Shown in pieces: positions 36,340-45,747 of a stretch of 64,000 nt of DNA (within the stretch, counting starts at the first letter, position 1; each line of letters starts with the position of its first letter). The translations under genes and the position numbers were made by a program. Below the pieces are notes generated by a model. It saw only the letters and a program-made list of their open reading frames with translations. It did no database searches and was not told the origin of the DNA. Source of the DNA: Bacteroides faecis MAJ27. Lineage in GTDB: Bacteria; Bacteroidota; Bacteroidia; Bacteroidales; Bacteroidaceae. The DNA lies in the NCBI RefSeq assembly GCF_900106755.1, contig NZ_FNNN01000001.1:1-64000 (forward strand). The letters run 5' to 3'.

Positions 36340-37974
36340 ATGAAAAACAAAGTACTTCACTGTTTATGCTGGCTCACAGCCATCACATGCAGCCTGCAGA
36401 TGCAGGCACAAAACAATGTTGCTTCCCCTATGAAAGATGTGAATCAGGTGGCAGACAACACATTGGACAGCCTGAACAAAGCACGTACGGCACGCCCCAT
36501 TGCCGGAGCAAGCCGTAAAGGCAACCATCCGGTTTTATTTCTGGTCGGCAATTCTACCATGCGTACCGGAACCTTAGGGAATGGCAATAACGGACAATGG
36601 GGCTGGGGATATTACGCAGCTGATTATTTCGATTCCAATCGGATCACCGTCGAAAATCATGCCTTGGGAGGAACCAGCAGCCGTACCTTCTACAACCGCC
36701 TTTGGCCGGATGTAATCAAAGGTGTACAACCCGGCGACTGGGTTATCATCGAACTGGGACACAACGATAATGGCCCTTATGACAGCGGACGTGCCCGCGC
36801 CTCCATTCCGGGAATTGGTAAGGACAGCCTGAATGTTACTATCAAAGAAACCGGAGTAAAGGAGACCGTATATACTTACGGAGAATATATGCGTCGTTTT
36901 ATCAACGATGTAAAGGCGAAAGGAGCACATCCTATCTTATTCTCCCTGACTCCCCGTAACGCCTGGGAAGATAAAGACAGTACCATCATTACTCGTGTCA
37001 ATAAGACATTCGGTTTGTGGGCAAAGCAGGTAGCAGAAGAACAGAATGTTCCTTTTATTGATTTAAACGATATCAGTGCCCGCAAATTTGAAAAATTCGG
37101 TAAGAACAAAGTGCAATATATGTTCTATATCGACCGCATTCATACCAGCGCTTTCGGAGCTAAAATAAATGCAGAGTCTGCTGCTGACGGAATACGTGCT
37201 TATGAAGGTCTGGAATTAGCCGACTATCTGAAACCGGTTGAGAAGGATAAGGATACCGGATCGAGCCGCAAAGAAGGACGTCCGGTATTATTTACCATTG
37301 GCGACAGTACCGTTAAAAATAAAGATAACGATAAAAACGGCATGTGGGGATGGGGCAGCGTAATAGCAGATGAATTCAATCTGAATAAGATATCCGTAGA
37401 GAATTGTGCCATGGCAGGTCGTAGCGCCCGCACTTTTCTGGATGAAGGTCGTTGGGATAAGGTATACAATGCACTCCAACCTGGAGACTTTGTTCTGATC
37501 CAATTCGGGCACAATGATACAGGAGCGATAAATACCGGAAAAGCCCGTGCCGAATTGCCCGGTTCCGGAGGAGAGAGCAAGGTCTTTTTAATGGAGAAAA
37601 CAGGAAAATATCAAGTCGTTTACACTTTCGGCTGGTATCTCCGTAAATTTATCATGGATGTTCAGGAAAAAGGCGCCATACCTATCGTTTTAAGCCATAC
37701 TCCACGTAACAAGTGGAAAGACGGAAAGATAGAACGTAACACGGCATCCTTTGGTAAATGGACACGTGAAGCAGCCGAAGCTACCGGAGCTTATTTTATC
37801 GACCTGAATAAAATAAGTGCTGACAAGCTCGAAAAGAAAGGTATCAAGAAAGCAGCAGACTATTATAATAACGACCATACACATACTTCCTTAAAAGGAG
37901 CACACATGAATGCCAAAAGTATCGCAGATGGATTGAAACGAACTGATTGTCCGTTGAAACAGTACTTGAAATAA
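36340..37974 (+). CDS. Tandem double CE12-type rhamnogalacturonan acetylesterase
   Basis: This 544-aa exported protein carries two complete SGNH esterase domains. The signal peptide ends QMQAQ. Domain 1 (about 63-300) has Ser72 (VGNSTM), Asn142 (ELGHND) and Asp265/His268 (DRIHTS). Domain 2 (about 314-544) has Ser323 (IGDSTV), Asn392 (QFGHND) and Asp512/His515 (DHTHTS). Both sets of catalytic residues are intact, so both halves should be active. The halves are clearly related (PGDWVIIELGHND against PGDFVLIQFGHND), indicating internal duplication. It is likely co-transcribed with the GH105 gene before it. Confidence 0.92.
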   Translation: MKNKVLHCLCWLTAITCSLQMQAQNNVASPMKDVNQVADNTLDSLNKARTARPIAGASRKGNHPVLFLVGNSTMRTGTLGNGNNGQWGWGYYAADYFDSNRITVENHALGGTSSRTFYNRLWPDVIKGVQPGDWVIIELGHNDNGPYDSGRARASIPGIGKDSLNVTIKETGVKETVYTYGEYMRRFINDVKAKGAHPILFSLTPRNAWEDKDSTIITRVNKTFGLWAKQVAEEQNVPFIDLNDISARKFEKFGKNKVQYMFYIDRIHTSAFGAKINAESAADGIRAYEGLELADYLKPVEKDKDTGSSRKEGRPVLFTIGDSTVKNKDNDKNGMWGWGSVIADEFNLNKISVENCAMAGRSARTFLDEGRWDKVYNALQPGDFVLIQFGHNDTGAINTGKARAELPGSGGESKVFLMEKTGKYQVVYTFGWYLRKFIMDVQEKGAIPIVLSHTPRNKWKDGKIERNTASFGKWTREAAEATGAYFIDLNKISADKLEKKGIKKAADYYNNDHTHTSLKGAHMNAKSIADGLKRTDCPLKQYLK

Positions 37975-37998
37975 GAGACAGACTCATCTGAGATTCAT

Positions 37999-38040
37999 AA
38001 AGCGGTTAATGCATTTCACAGACAGTGCATTAACCGCTTT
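37999..38040. terminator. Bidirectional terminator between double CE12 and PL26-like genes
   Basis: There is a 15-bp perfect stem, AAAGCGGTTAATGCA (37999-38013) with TGCATTAACCGCTTT (38026-38040), and a 12-nt loop. CTTTTTG follows on the plus strand. It lies between convergent genes. Confidence 0.88.
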
Positions 38041-38103
38041 CTTTTTGTCACGCCTCAACCTTATAGTCCCAATAAGGATAACTTAAGTTTTCCTTACCAA
38101 TAT

Positions 38104-41100
38104 TTAGTTCTCCATATACAAAACACTAGAATCATCCATCGGAATAACCTCTTGCATATAGATAGCATCAAGGCTCCAAAGCGCCGCGTCATTTGTACTG
38201 ATGCTGACGCATTCATCCAAAGGGGCCGGAACTTCGGGAGGAAATAGCGTAGTAATTTGGAAAGGAGGTGCCGGTGTATGTTCCAATCGGGTAAATAAGT
38301 CATCCCATGCCTCTCTAGCCATCATTGCATCCCGCTTGTGATAAGCAGCGTATGCCATCAGACGGGAAATCCGGAAACGGCTATGATTCAATTCCCACGC
38401 CTTCTGCTTATAACGTGCTGCATGGTCCAGCCACGCATCTTTCCATTCAGGAAGGTCGATCATACGTATCATTTCATTCATCACTTCAAAACCACCCATA
38501 ATGGTCATTAAATGGTTTGAGGATTCCAGCTTAGAATCGCATTCAGTAGTAATAATTCCCGTTGACGGATCAAAGCCCAACGCTTTAGGTCCGGTAAAAA
38601 TACGATTGGGCAGAGTCGCTATACTTTTCATCCCGGTTACGATCTTATCCCGATAAGCTGTATTACCAGTACGTTCCCACTCCGTCATCCAGTTGCCGGC
38701 ATAGGCCAGCCAATCCGGACCGATACGCAGTCGGGCAGGTGCTGTACAAGGATATTCACTACGAGGTTGTGCCAGACGCATGGGATCTAGTTCATATAGT
38801 TTTTGATCGGCATCCTTTACTTCAGTCATCAGATCACCACAACGATCATCGGTGGTGAGATAGTAATAGAAACGGTTCCACGCAGCCTGACTGATTCGAG
38901 CTTCTTTGGCACCACAACCCCAATGGCTGACGTTATGCCGGCTACCTAACCCTGCATTCGGTCCGATATGGTAAGCATCCACTTCGGCTGTATGACGGGT
39001 CATTGCTTCTGCCATACGCCAGATATCTTCACGACCTGTACGCAAGAAGTTATACCACAACCACATATTAGAAGCAAGTTCCGTATTATCCCAGGCAAAT
39101 CCGCCGATGTCATAACGCCACGTATGACGGACGGGGTCATAAGCATGCATTACATCTCCATAATTCCAGAATCCATACCACTTGTTCTGCTCTATGGCCG
39201 TACTATAAAAATTGATATATGCATCCAGACGATCTTCTACCCGGGAACGGAAAGAAGTACTCCGATCTGGAAGACTCCATACACCAAAAGCTTGTTGCGC
39301 ATGAAGATAATCCGGCGTGGGCAACAATATCCCGGGCTCAGAAAGCGATTTAGCAGTATCGGCAAAAGCCTTTTTTCCAGCATAACCTCCTTGTGGAATA
39401 AGTGTCAGCGTAGTAGTACGGGCGATACCATAGGGAGTACTCATTCCGTCCTGAACATCTTCGTAACTGGCATTTAAATCATGAGCTACATTATCGTAGT
39501 GACGTAAGTCCATCGGTTCTCCTTCAGGGCTCCATAACCATGCAGTGATTGTTGCAGACGAAGTTTTAGCACCCGATATTTCTATAGAAGAAGGATAAGA
39601 CTGCCAAAAATCATGCAGGCAAAGTCCTAAACCACCCGTAATATCACCGACAAAAGCATATCCTTCACTACGGGTTCCCGAAAAAGTTCCTATCCAGGGA
39701 TTATTCTCATTGGCACGTTTGCGGATAGAGAATGCATCTGCAGAGAGCTGAGACAGACGATAGTCGTTCCATGAAGCCCAGTTATCTATTAAGTCACGAT
39801 TCTTCTTGTCAAAAGTCTCATACGGTGGAATACGTCTGCCTTCCATCTGTTGCTGTTGAAGAGAAAGCTCATCATCCGTGTCAAGTGTCAGTTTGCGCCG
39901 TCCCACCAGCGGTTGCACCGGTTCACTCCAAACACCTCCATCAGCACAGGAGAAAGCAATATGCCGGTTATAAAGTTCTTCCCGCATAGGGGCTTCCAAA
40001 CGAATACCCAAAGCACGAATAAAATCCTTATTTTGATCTCCGTCGTACACAAAGCTATGTACTATCTTGATTTGCTCGCTTCCGGCATAAAAGTAAAGAC
40101 GGACTACAAACGGAAGCCACTCCCGTCCGGCATCACTTCTGTGAATACCCTCCAGTTTGACAAGCGCCCGTACATTACCGGTACGTTCTACTGTAGCCGA
40201 TTTTAATCTTCCGGTATAGTTGGTAAAAGCTATTTGTGAGGTATTCTCCAAGATCGGTTCACTTTGAGTATTACAGACAAGGCGTGCATTTTCTCCTACT
40301 TTCACTCCTTTATGAAATATACTATCTATCAGAAATTCTCCCTGACGAGGGATGCAGGCGGAAATAAGACCTGTCTCAATACGAATATTCTGTGGCGTTT
40401 CAACAATCGCGATTGATGATTTACCGCTACCATCATCGCCAATCTTTGCATTAGCTCTTCCTTTTGATCTTTTCCCGACCTTTTTGAGTAATAGTTTATC
40501 AGTATTTCCCGGAATAACTCCGGCTATCCCATTCCATTTCACAGAGCCATCGGGCCAGTAAGCCAATACCCAAGTATCTATCGGAAAAGTCTCACCTCTA
40601 TCAGTAATCAACTGCAAAGTATTTTCCGGATATAATTCCCCTTCACTGAAAGGAACACCCAAACTTACCGTTCTATCTTGCTGAGGAGTATCACCAATCC
40701 AGTGCAATGGAATTTCTGAGATTTCCTGTGGAGAACATTCATAATGAAAATTAGCGATACGAGTCCGGGATAAGGTGGTGCGAAAACCGAACCAGCCCTC
40801 TGTCAGGGGGTCGGCATCGCGGAAATCCACCAGTCGCACTCCATTTATATAATAACTAACCCTATTATTTTCATTCGTTATCTTGATATGATACCACTTG
40901 TTAGCTTCCAGCAAATGGTCCGCATCCGTATATTCTTTTAAGATTGCAGGACGGGCTTTTGCATTTGTAATAGCCGCCTCATTGCCGTCATAACGGCGAA
41001 AACGTGTAGTAGAATTATGATTTCCACCATATCCCATATAGTAGAGTTGCAAAGAGTAACAGTTTAGAAAAATCCCACTACGCCATTTCTCACGTTTCCA

Positions 41101-41424
41101 TATATTATCGGGATACTGAGGGTCCGAAGCCATCCAAAAACAATTCAAGTCACTCAAACGATCGCCCTCAACCTCAACAACCACACATGCGTCATACTCA
41201 ATGGTTACTTTACCACTCATCTTCTCTTTCCTCCAAAGAGTAAGCCCTTTAGGAGAAAGAATTTCAACCGTATCCCCTAAAAAAGTTACTTTATAATCCG
41301 GAGATTCAGATTCTACTTTCCAGTATTTATGAAACTGGCGGGCGTTGAGTCCGGAAGTTTTATTGTTTTGTGCGTTCAATGCCAAAGTAATGAGCAAGAA
41401 CAAAAGAACAGATATGTTTTTCAT
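38104..41424 (-). CDS. DUF6250 domain – PL26-type exo-rhamnogalacturonan lyase-like protein
   Basis: This 1106-aa exported protein has a signal peptide ending LALNAQ. An N-terminal lectin-like jelly roll, DUF6250-like (about 20-230), has NCFWMASDPQYPDN and WYHIKITNENNRVSYYING. The long remainder resembles the fungal exo-RG lyase family (PcRGLX, PL26): a β-domain (VPFSEGELYPEN, YWPDGSVKWNG), a central region with HSFVYDGDQNKDF, and an α/α barrel with KWYGFWNYGDVMHAYD and HNVSHWGCGAKEARISQA. I infer exo-acting lyase activity on RG-I. The family assignment is from remembered patterns and should be treated as probable. It has its own promoter. Confidence 0.75.
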   Translation of the reverse strand: MKNISVLLFLLITLALNAQNNKTSGLNARQFHKYWKVESESPDYKVTFLGDTVEILSPKGLTLWRKEKMSGKVTIEYDACVVVEVEGDRLSDLNCFWMASDPQYPDNIWKREKWRSGIFLNCYSLQLYYMGYGGNHNSTTRFRRYDGNEAAITNAKARPAILKEYTDADHLLEANKWYHIKITNENNRVSYYINGVRLVDFRDADPLTEGWFGFRTTLSRTRIANFHYECSPQEISEIPLHWIGDTPQQDRTVSLGVPFSEGELYPENTLQLITDRGETFPIDTWVLAYWPDGSVKWNGIAGVIPGNTDKLLLKKVGKRSKGRANAKIGDDGSGKSSIAIVETPQNIRIETGLISACIPRQGEFLIDSIFHKGVKVGENARLVCNTQSEPILENTSQIAFTNYTGRLKSATVERTGNVRALVKLEGIHRSDAGREWLPFVVRLYFYAGSEQIKIVHSFVYDGDQNKDFIRALGIRLEAPMREELYNRHIAFSCADGGVWSEPVQPLVGRRKLTLDTDDELSLQQQQMEGRRIPPYETFDKKNRDLIDNWASWNDYRLSQLSADAFSIRKRANENNPWIGTFSGTRSEGYAFVGDITGGLGLCLHDFWQSYPSSIEISGAKTSSATITAWLWSPEGEPMDLRHYDNVAHDLNASYEDVQDGMSTPYGIARTTTLTLIPQGGYAGKKAFADTAKSLSEPGILLPTPDYLHAQQAFGVWSLPDRSTSFRSRVEDRLDAYINFYSTAIEQNKWYGFWNYGDVMHAYDPVRHTWRYDIGGFAWDNTELASNMWLWYNFLRTGREDIWRMAEAMTRHTAEVDAYHIGPNAGLGSRHNVSHWGCGAKEARISQAAWNRFYYYLTTDDRCGDLMTEVKDADQKLYELDPMRLAQPRSEYPCTAPARLRIGPDWLAYAGNWMTEWERTGNTAYRDKIVTGMKSIATLPNRIFTGPKALGFDPSTGIITTECDSKLESSNHLMTIMGGFEVMNEMIRMIDLPEWKDAWLDHAARYKQKAWELNHSRFRISRLMAYAAYHKRDAMMAREAWDDLFTRLEHTPAPPFQITTLFPPEVPAPLDECVSISTNDAALWSLDAIYMQEVIPMDDSSVLYMEN

Positions 41425-41483
41425 GTGACAAATTTAGTATAAGGAGTTCCATTATAAGGAACGTTATCACTGGTTTCACATCA

Positions 41484-41491
41484 CAAAATTA
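41484..41491 (-). promoter_or_regulatory. Predicted -7 box for the PL26-like gene
   Basis: The minus strand reads TAATTTTG (TAnnTTTG), 60 bases before the start codon at 41424. A nearer match at 41429-41436 would start transcription inside the start codon and was not chosen. Confidence 0.4.
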
Positions 41492-41612
41492 GAAAATACC
41501 ACCCGAATGATAAATAGAATATCATTCATTTAAATGGATATTTGTTCAATAAACGGTCTTCTTCCAGCAAACAGCGATATCATTGATTGTATTGAAAGTG
41601 CCCAATATAACA

Positions 41613-41656
41613 AAATCGACCTGATAGCCAAGCTTTACTTGATATCAGATCGATTT
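41613..41656 (-). terminator. Terminator at the end of the nine-gene receptor operon
   Basis: AAATCGACCTGAT (41613-41625) pairs with ATCAGATCGATTT (41644-41656) with one G·T mismatch and an 18-nt loop. On the minus strand it is followed by TTTTGTTAT. It lies 20 bases beyond the last stop codon of the operon. Confidence 0.7.
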
Positions 41657-41675
41657 ATTTATCTTCAGTGTATAT

Positions 41676-42329
41676 CTATTTCTGAAACACAAGCTCACCC
41701 ATACGGTCTGCCGTACTAAAAACAATAGAGCAAAGGCCATCTTTTATTTGCAACACTTCCATTCCAGCCAGTTGCACGATCTCCGGTTCAGCTCCTGTTT
41801 TACTACTCAAGATCTCTAACGTGGCATTCGCCTTTACACCAACGGACAAATCACCATCGCAGGATAAAACATATTGCCTTCCTTCCAATACGTTGGTAAT
41901 AGCAACACTATTGGTATCGATGAACAAGCTCCAATTATTGGCTTTATTCAATTCAATCATGTTTCCCCATACAAAACGCTGATTATCGGTGCTCAGCACA
42001 CTCGATACCACTACTACATCAAGTGATACACTGTGCCCTTCCAAGTCGGTTACAGTCAAGACCACTTTACCGTATTTCACTCCTTGAATGTATATTAAAT
42101 TTTCACGATACTTGGCGGTAGCATAGCCTTCTTCAGAAAAAGAAAACTGATATCCACCGTTTCCGCCTTCAATCTTTAGTATGCCTTCACTTCCTTCTTT
42201 GATTTGAATGGCTGTACGATCAAGTTTCAGTTCAACAACCGTATCTTCGTCTTTACAAGACGAAAAGAGACTGAGCTGAGATAATATCAAGACAAAAGAT
42301 ATTATATAAATATTAATAAACTGTTTCAT
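41676..42329 (-). CDS. Ig-like surface lipoprotein, unknown function
   Basis: This 217-aa lipoprotein ends its signal at LFSSC (Cys25), followed at once by KDED, an acidic stretch like those that direct Bacteroides lipoproteins to the cell surface. Residues about 33-110 form a bacterial Ig-like β-sandwich (VELKLDRTAIQIKEGS, GKVVLTVTDLEGHSV). The rest is β-rich without a recognised motif. It is the last gene of the left receptor operon, 21 bases after PL9. I infer a surface glycan-binding or PL9-assisting role; there is no direct evidence. Confidence 0.7.
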   Translation of the reverse strand: MKQFINIYIISFVLILSQLSLFSSCKDEDTVVELKLDRTAIQIKEGSEGILKIEGGNGGYQFSFSEEGYATAKYRENLIYIQGVKYGKVVLTVTDLEGHSVSLDVVVVSSVLSTDNQRFVWGNMIELNKANNWSLFIDTNSVAITNVLEGRQYVLSCDGDLSVGVKANATLEILSSKTGAEPEIVQLAGMEVLQIKDGLCSIVFSTADRMGELVFQK

Positions 42330-42350
42330 ATTATTCTAAGTTTATCTGTT

Positions 42351-43958
42351 TTATCTTTTAAATTTAAACGCAATGGATTTTGTAACGTTTCCGTTTGCAT
42401 CTTCAATGACTGCTTTCACTTCAAGCACACCACTAAAGTCTGACAAGTCTATTGAGTTCTTATCAAACTCCACCGTTTCTTCACCGTCTACAATCACATA
42501 CATCTTCGTGAACAATGCCGCTTCGGGGCCCACTACACTGGCTTTACTGCCAACTACAACAATTGTCGGCTTTTTCAACCAGCCAAAATCAAGATCAGTA
42601 GGTTCACCTGTAGCAAAGCATCCCATTCCCCAAAAACGTAATTCCGCATCAGTAGTCAGTTTTCCAAAATTAACATCAGGCAGATCTCCATTGGGCTTAC
42701 GATCTCTCATCAATTCCGCTTCTTCCAGACTGATAAAGTCAGCTTCCACCACTTCCTCACTACCATCAAAAGAGTTGTTGGATACTTCACTCTTCGCCCT
42801 GTTCACTGTTACGATATGCTTACTTCCCGATCTTGAAACAAAGGATAGGTTGTTCTTAATAATATGATCATATCCGCTCACATCAGTCGGAGGAAGTGCC
42901 AAGGGCAACTCACGGTTTGTCATATTATAGTTTTCTCCGCTATTGACAGCCGTATTGCTCTCGAATATGATTCCGCCCAGATGATGATTGGCATAAAAAC
43001 CTCTCAATCTATTGTAATAAGCCAAACTATTGCGTACCTCATGTTGAGGTATTATGCCAGGTGTGGCTGGAAGTTTATCGGCAGACATTCCGTAACCACC
43101 GGCTTTAAAACCGGTACCGTCACCGGCCGCCTCTTTTGTGCCGGGCTTGTATCCGTTTAAGAACGACCAGCAATTGATTATCTTCACTGCCTCAAAACAA
43201 TTGATGAGGTCGAAACCATCATCGCTATTGTACCATGCACGACATCCTTCGAATACATTTCCCGTACCTTTACCTTCGCCGGCAGAAGATGAGTTAATGT
43301 GACCGCCGAAACCATCGACATTACCACCTTTGCCACCTTCTGAAACCGAATCATAATTGTTGTAAGCATCACAGTTTAAGATGTGATTATTGCTTCCGCC
43401 AAGCAAGTAGAAACCGATTGCCATACCGTCATGCGTTCTCAAATCTTCAAACTTGTTATTATTGGCTCCTTTAACAATACGGAAACATTCTGATTGCGTA
43501 TGGCCGGTAATAGTGACTTGTGTACCAATAACATCGAATCCTTTAAGATAAAGATTAGAACCGGTTACATAAAACACTGTAATACGCTGATCTTTCGGTT
43601 TTACTTGCGAAAGATCGAAGACAGGTCTCCCCTGTCTATTCGGATTGGCCAGATAAGAAATAGGCTTGCCTGCCTCACCATTTTTATTCAAGTGGAACAC
43701 ACAATGATAAAGTCCGCTATTAGTAGTAGTCATCGGTAGTTGGTCGGCAGGAACCACATAGGTTCCCGGATTGATATAAACCACATCTCCCGCAGCTACC
43801 ACTTCCTGCACTTTTACTAAAGTTGCAAAAGGTTTATCAGACGTTCCCGGATTAGAATCACTTCCCTCGGGGTCCATATAATATGTCTTTTGTGCACTCA
43901 TTGGGACTGATAATATCAGTCCCAAAAGTAAACAAGCTATTTTTGTTATATCCTTCAT
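42351..43958 (-). CDS. PL9 rhamnogalacturonan/pectate lyase
   Basis: This is a 535-aa exported right-handed β-helix lyase. I start at MKDITK (43958), giving the signal peptide LILSVPMSAQ; an upstream in-frame ATG at 44042 overlaps the SusD gene and is rejected. The PL9 active site is complete: calcium ligands Asp215 (NVDGFGG), Asp246, Asp247 and Asp250 (SDDGFD), and the catalytic base Lys285 (GTGFKAGG), with the same spacing as in Pel9A. In this context it should be the RG-I backbone endolyase that opens the polymer. It follows SusD by 31 bases, so its expression depends on the receptor operon. Confidence 0.95.
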   Translation of the reverse strand: MKDITKIACLLLGLILSVPMSAQKTYYMDPEGSDSNPGTSDKPFATLVKVQEVVAAGDVVYINPGTYVVPADQLPMTTTNSGLYHCVFHLNKNGEAGKPISYLANPNRQGRPVFDLSQVKPKDQRITVFYVTGSNLYLKGFDVIGTQVTITGHTQSECFRIVKGANNNKFEDLRTHDGMAIGFYLLGGSNNHILNCDAYNNYDSVSEGGKGGNVDGFGGHINSSSAGEGKGTGNVFEGCRAWYNSDDGFDLINCFEAVKIINCWSFLNGYKPGTKEAAGDGTGFKAGGYGMSADKLPATPGIIPQHEVRNSLAYYNRLRGFYANHHLGGIIFESNTAVNSGENYNMTNRELPLALPPTDVSGYDHIIKNNLSFVSRSGSKHIVTVNRAKSEVSNNSFDGSEEVVEADFISLEEAELMRDRKPNGDLPDVNFGKLTTDAELRFWGMGCFATGEPTDLDFGWLKKPTIVVVGSKASVVGPEAALFTKMYVIVDGEETVEFDKNSIDLSDFSGVLEVKAVIEDANGNVTKSIAFKFKR

Positions 43959-43989
43959 AATTTTCTTTTTTTGATTGAAAAACATGCTA

Positions 43990-45747
43990 TTAATGAGAAG
44001 AAGACTTACCTTGCAAGTCCCAAGGTACGAAGTAAGCACCACCCATGATCTTGGCCTTTACTTCCGCTTGCTTAGCAAGATCGGATTCATACTTCTGTCC
44101 GACAAAATCTGCTATGAATGAATAGTCATTCCAACGCTTTGCCACACGAATCATAAGCGGATAAGTCTTTCCTTCACAAGGGAATTCCAAGAAGGCTTCT
44201 TTCACCAATTCGATATCATTATGCTTTTTGATCTTGTCTTCATCACTCAACCCTTCCAATCTTTGTTCTGCTATAATCTCCTCTTTGATGTCTTCCGGAG
44301 TCTGCCACATATCGCGCTTGCCCAGTCCTAAAATACCGCGAACACCATTATCAGCATACGTACGGCGGAATCCCGCATAAAGTGTTGTCCACAATCCCCA
44401 GTTGCAATTCAATCCCTGCCATTGTTCGCCCAATACTACACCGGCTCCGTAGAAAGGGTCGACACCAGTATTCATCAGCACGGATACCGGCTCAAAACGT
44501 CCCATATTATTCAGTGCTTCAATCGCCATAAAATAAAGATCAGAAGTGTGATAAATCATTATATATGTATCGTCATGAGCAACAGTATGTCCGCTCTTTC
44601 TAAAGCCACGGTATTTGCGTATCGCATATTCCACATCCTTTTCGATTTCCTGAATAGCTCTGAAACGTGCATCAGATGTTTTAATTGCCGTTGCATCAGC
44701 AGACGGATTGAAAGTAGTATCTTCAAAACGTTTTGATCCTGGCACGGAAGCACGCATCATATAGCTTCCGCTACGGTCGAAATGATTCAATAACGAATTC
44801 TGTTGATTATATTTATAATCATACATAATAACAGATTCGGTTGCTGTCAGCATCGGCATCTCGGAGTCATATTGCTGACCGTAATTACTCCCGTAACTTC
44901 CCGAACGCATATACTTGATATTAGCAACATTTCCCTGATACTCAGCCAAAGCAAAGGTCCTGCTCATTTCTCCAAGAATTGTTGTAGCCGCCTTCTGATA
45001 ATCTCCTTTCCAAAGTGCGATTTCTGCTTGCAGTACGAAATATCCGGGAACCATCATATTCCATCTTTTATATTCATCGTTTGTAGAAGTAGCCCCGTTA
45101 GCAGGATCGAGCCACTCATTCCATGACATATTGTATGTACCGTTTATTCCATCAAAGCCTGTATTCAACAGTTTGTCGCATTCATCGACAAGCTCACTCA
45201 AGTTCTTAGGAGTCCGGCTGACGATATCTTTCATGCTTTGCATCGGATCATCGAACCATATAGCTTGTCCATATATCTTTGCCAACATGAGATAAGTCCA
45301 TGTTTTCAACCTCACCGTGCTACTAATCAGACCTCTATAATCATCGTCATCTACGGTAGTGACATGTGTATCTCGGTATTCTTTTGCTTTCTGCAAATAA
45401 TCATTGCAAGCAATGATTACATCATAATACTTGGCAGGGTCGGCATATGTGTTACCGCTCAAATCATCATCATAATTATAAATGCTGTAAAGGTCAGCCG
45501 GTGTATTTTCGGTAGGTTCCAACAGTTCTCCACGCATATCGGTCAGATAAATAGCTTTGTCTCCAATAGCTTGTATCTTTGTGATAATACCCAGAAAACC
45601 GGAATAAAGCTCGCTGCCTTCCTTGATATATCTATCACCATTCAAGGTCGTATCATTATTCGGCTCGAAGAAGTCACTACACGAAGCGAACATCATCGCC
45701 AGCACCCCCATAAGTATTATTTCTATCTTAAACTTTTTCATTTTCAT
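43990..45747 (-). CDS. SusD-family glycan-binding lipoprotein (pair 2)
   Basis: This 585-aa surface lipoprotein has the lipobox MFASC with Cys23, followed by SDFFEP, the usual SusD start. It has SusD/RagB TPR-type helical content, for example RLKTWTYLMLAKIYGQAIWFDDP. It caps the SusC channel encoded just upstream; its ATG overlaps the SusC stop by one base (TAATG). It would bind RG-I oligosaccharides on the cell surface and pass them to SusC. Confidence 0.93.
   Translation of the reverse strand: MKMKKFKIEIILMGVLAMMFASCSDFFEPNNDTTLNGDRYIKEGSELYSGFLGIITKIQAIGDKAIYLTDMRGELLEPTENTPADLYSIYNYDDDLSGNTYADPAKYYDVIIACNDYLQKAKEYRDTHVTTVDDDDYRGLISSTVRLKTWTYLMLAKIYGQAIWFDDPMQSMKDIVSRTPKNLSELVDECDKLLNTGFDGINGTYNMSWNEWLDPANGATSTNDEYKRWNMMVPGYFVLQAEIALWKGDYQKAATTILGEMSRTFALAEYQGNVANIKYMRSGSYGSNYGQQYDSEMPMLTATESVIMYDYKYNQQNSLLNHFDRSGSYMMRASVPGSKRFEDTTFNPSADATAIKTSDARFRAIQEIEKDVEYAIRKYRGFRKSGHTVAHDDTYIMIYHTSDLYFMAIEALNNMGRFEPVSVLMNTGVDPFYGAGVVLGEQWQGLNCNWGLWTTLYAGFRRTYADNGVRGILGLGKRDMWQTPEDIKEEIIAEQRLEGLSDEDKIKKHNDIELVKEAFLEFPCEGKTYPLMIRVAKRWNDYSFIADFVGQKYESDLAKQAEVKAKIMGGAYFVPWDLQGKSSSH

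Noticed and set aside
41534..41719. 61-codon plus-strand reading frame in the gap before the Ig-like lipoprotein
   Set aside because: It runs through the minus-strand terminator and into the lipoprotein gene, shows no family features, and has no promoter.
43959..44042. Longer start for PL9 at 44042
   Set aside because: It overlaps the SusD coding end by more than 50 bases and buries the signal peptide. The ATG at 43958 is standard.
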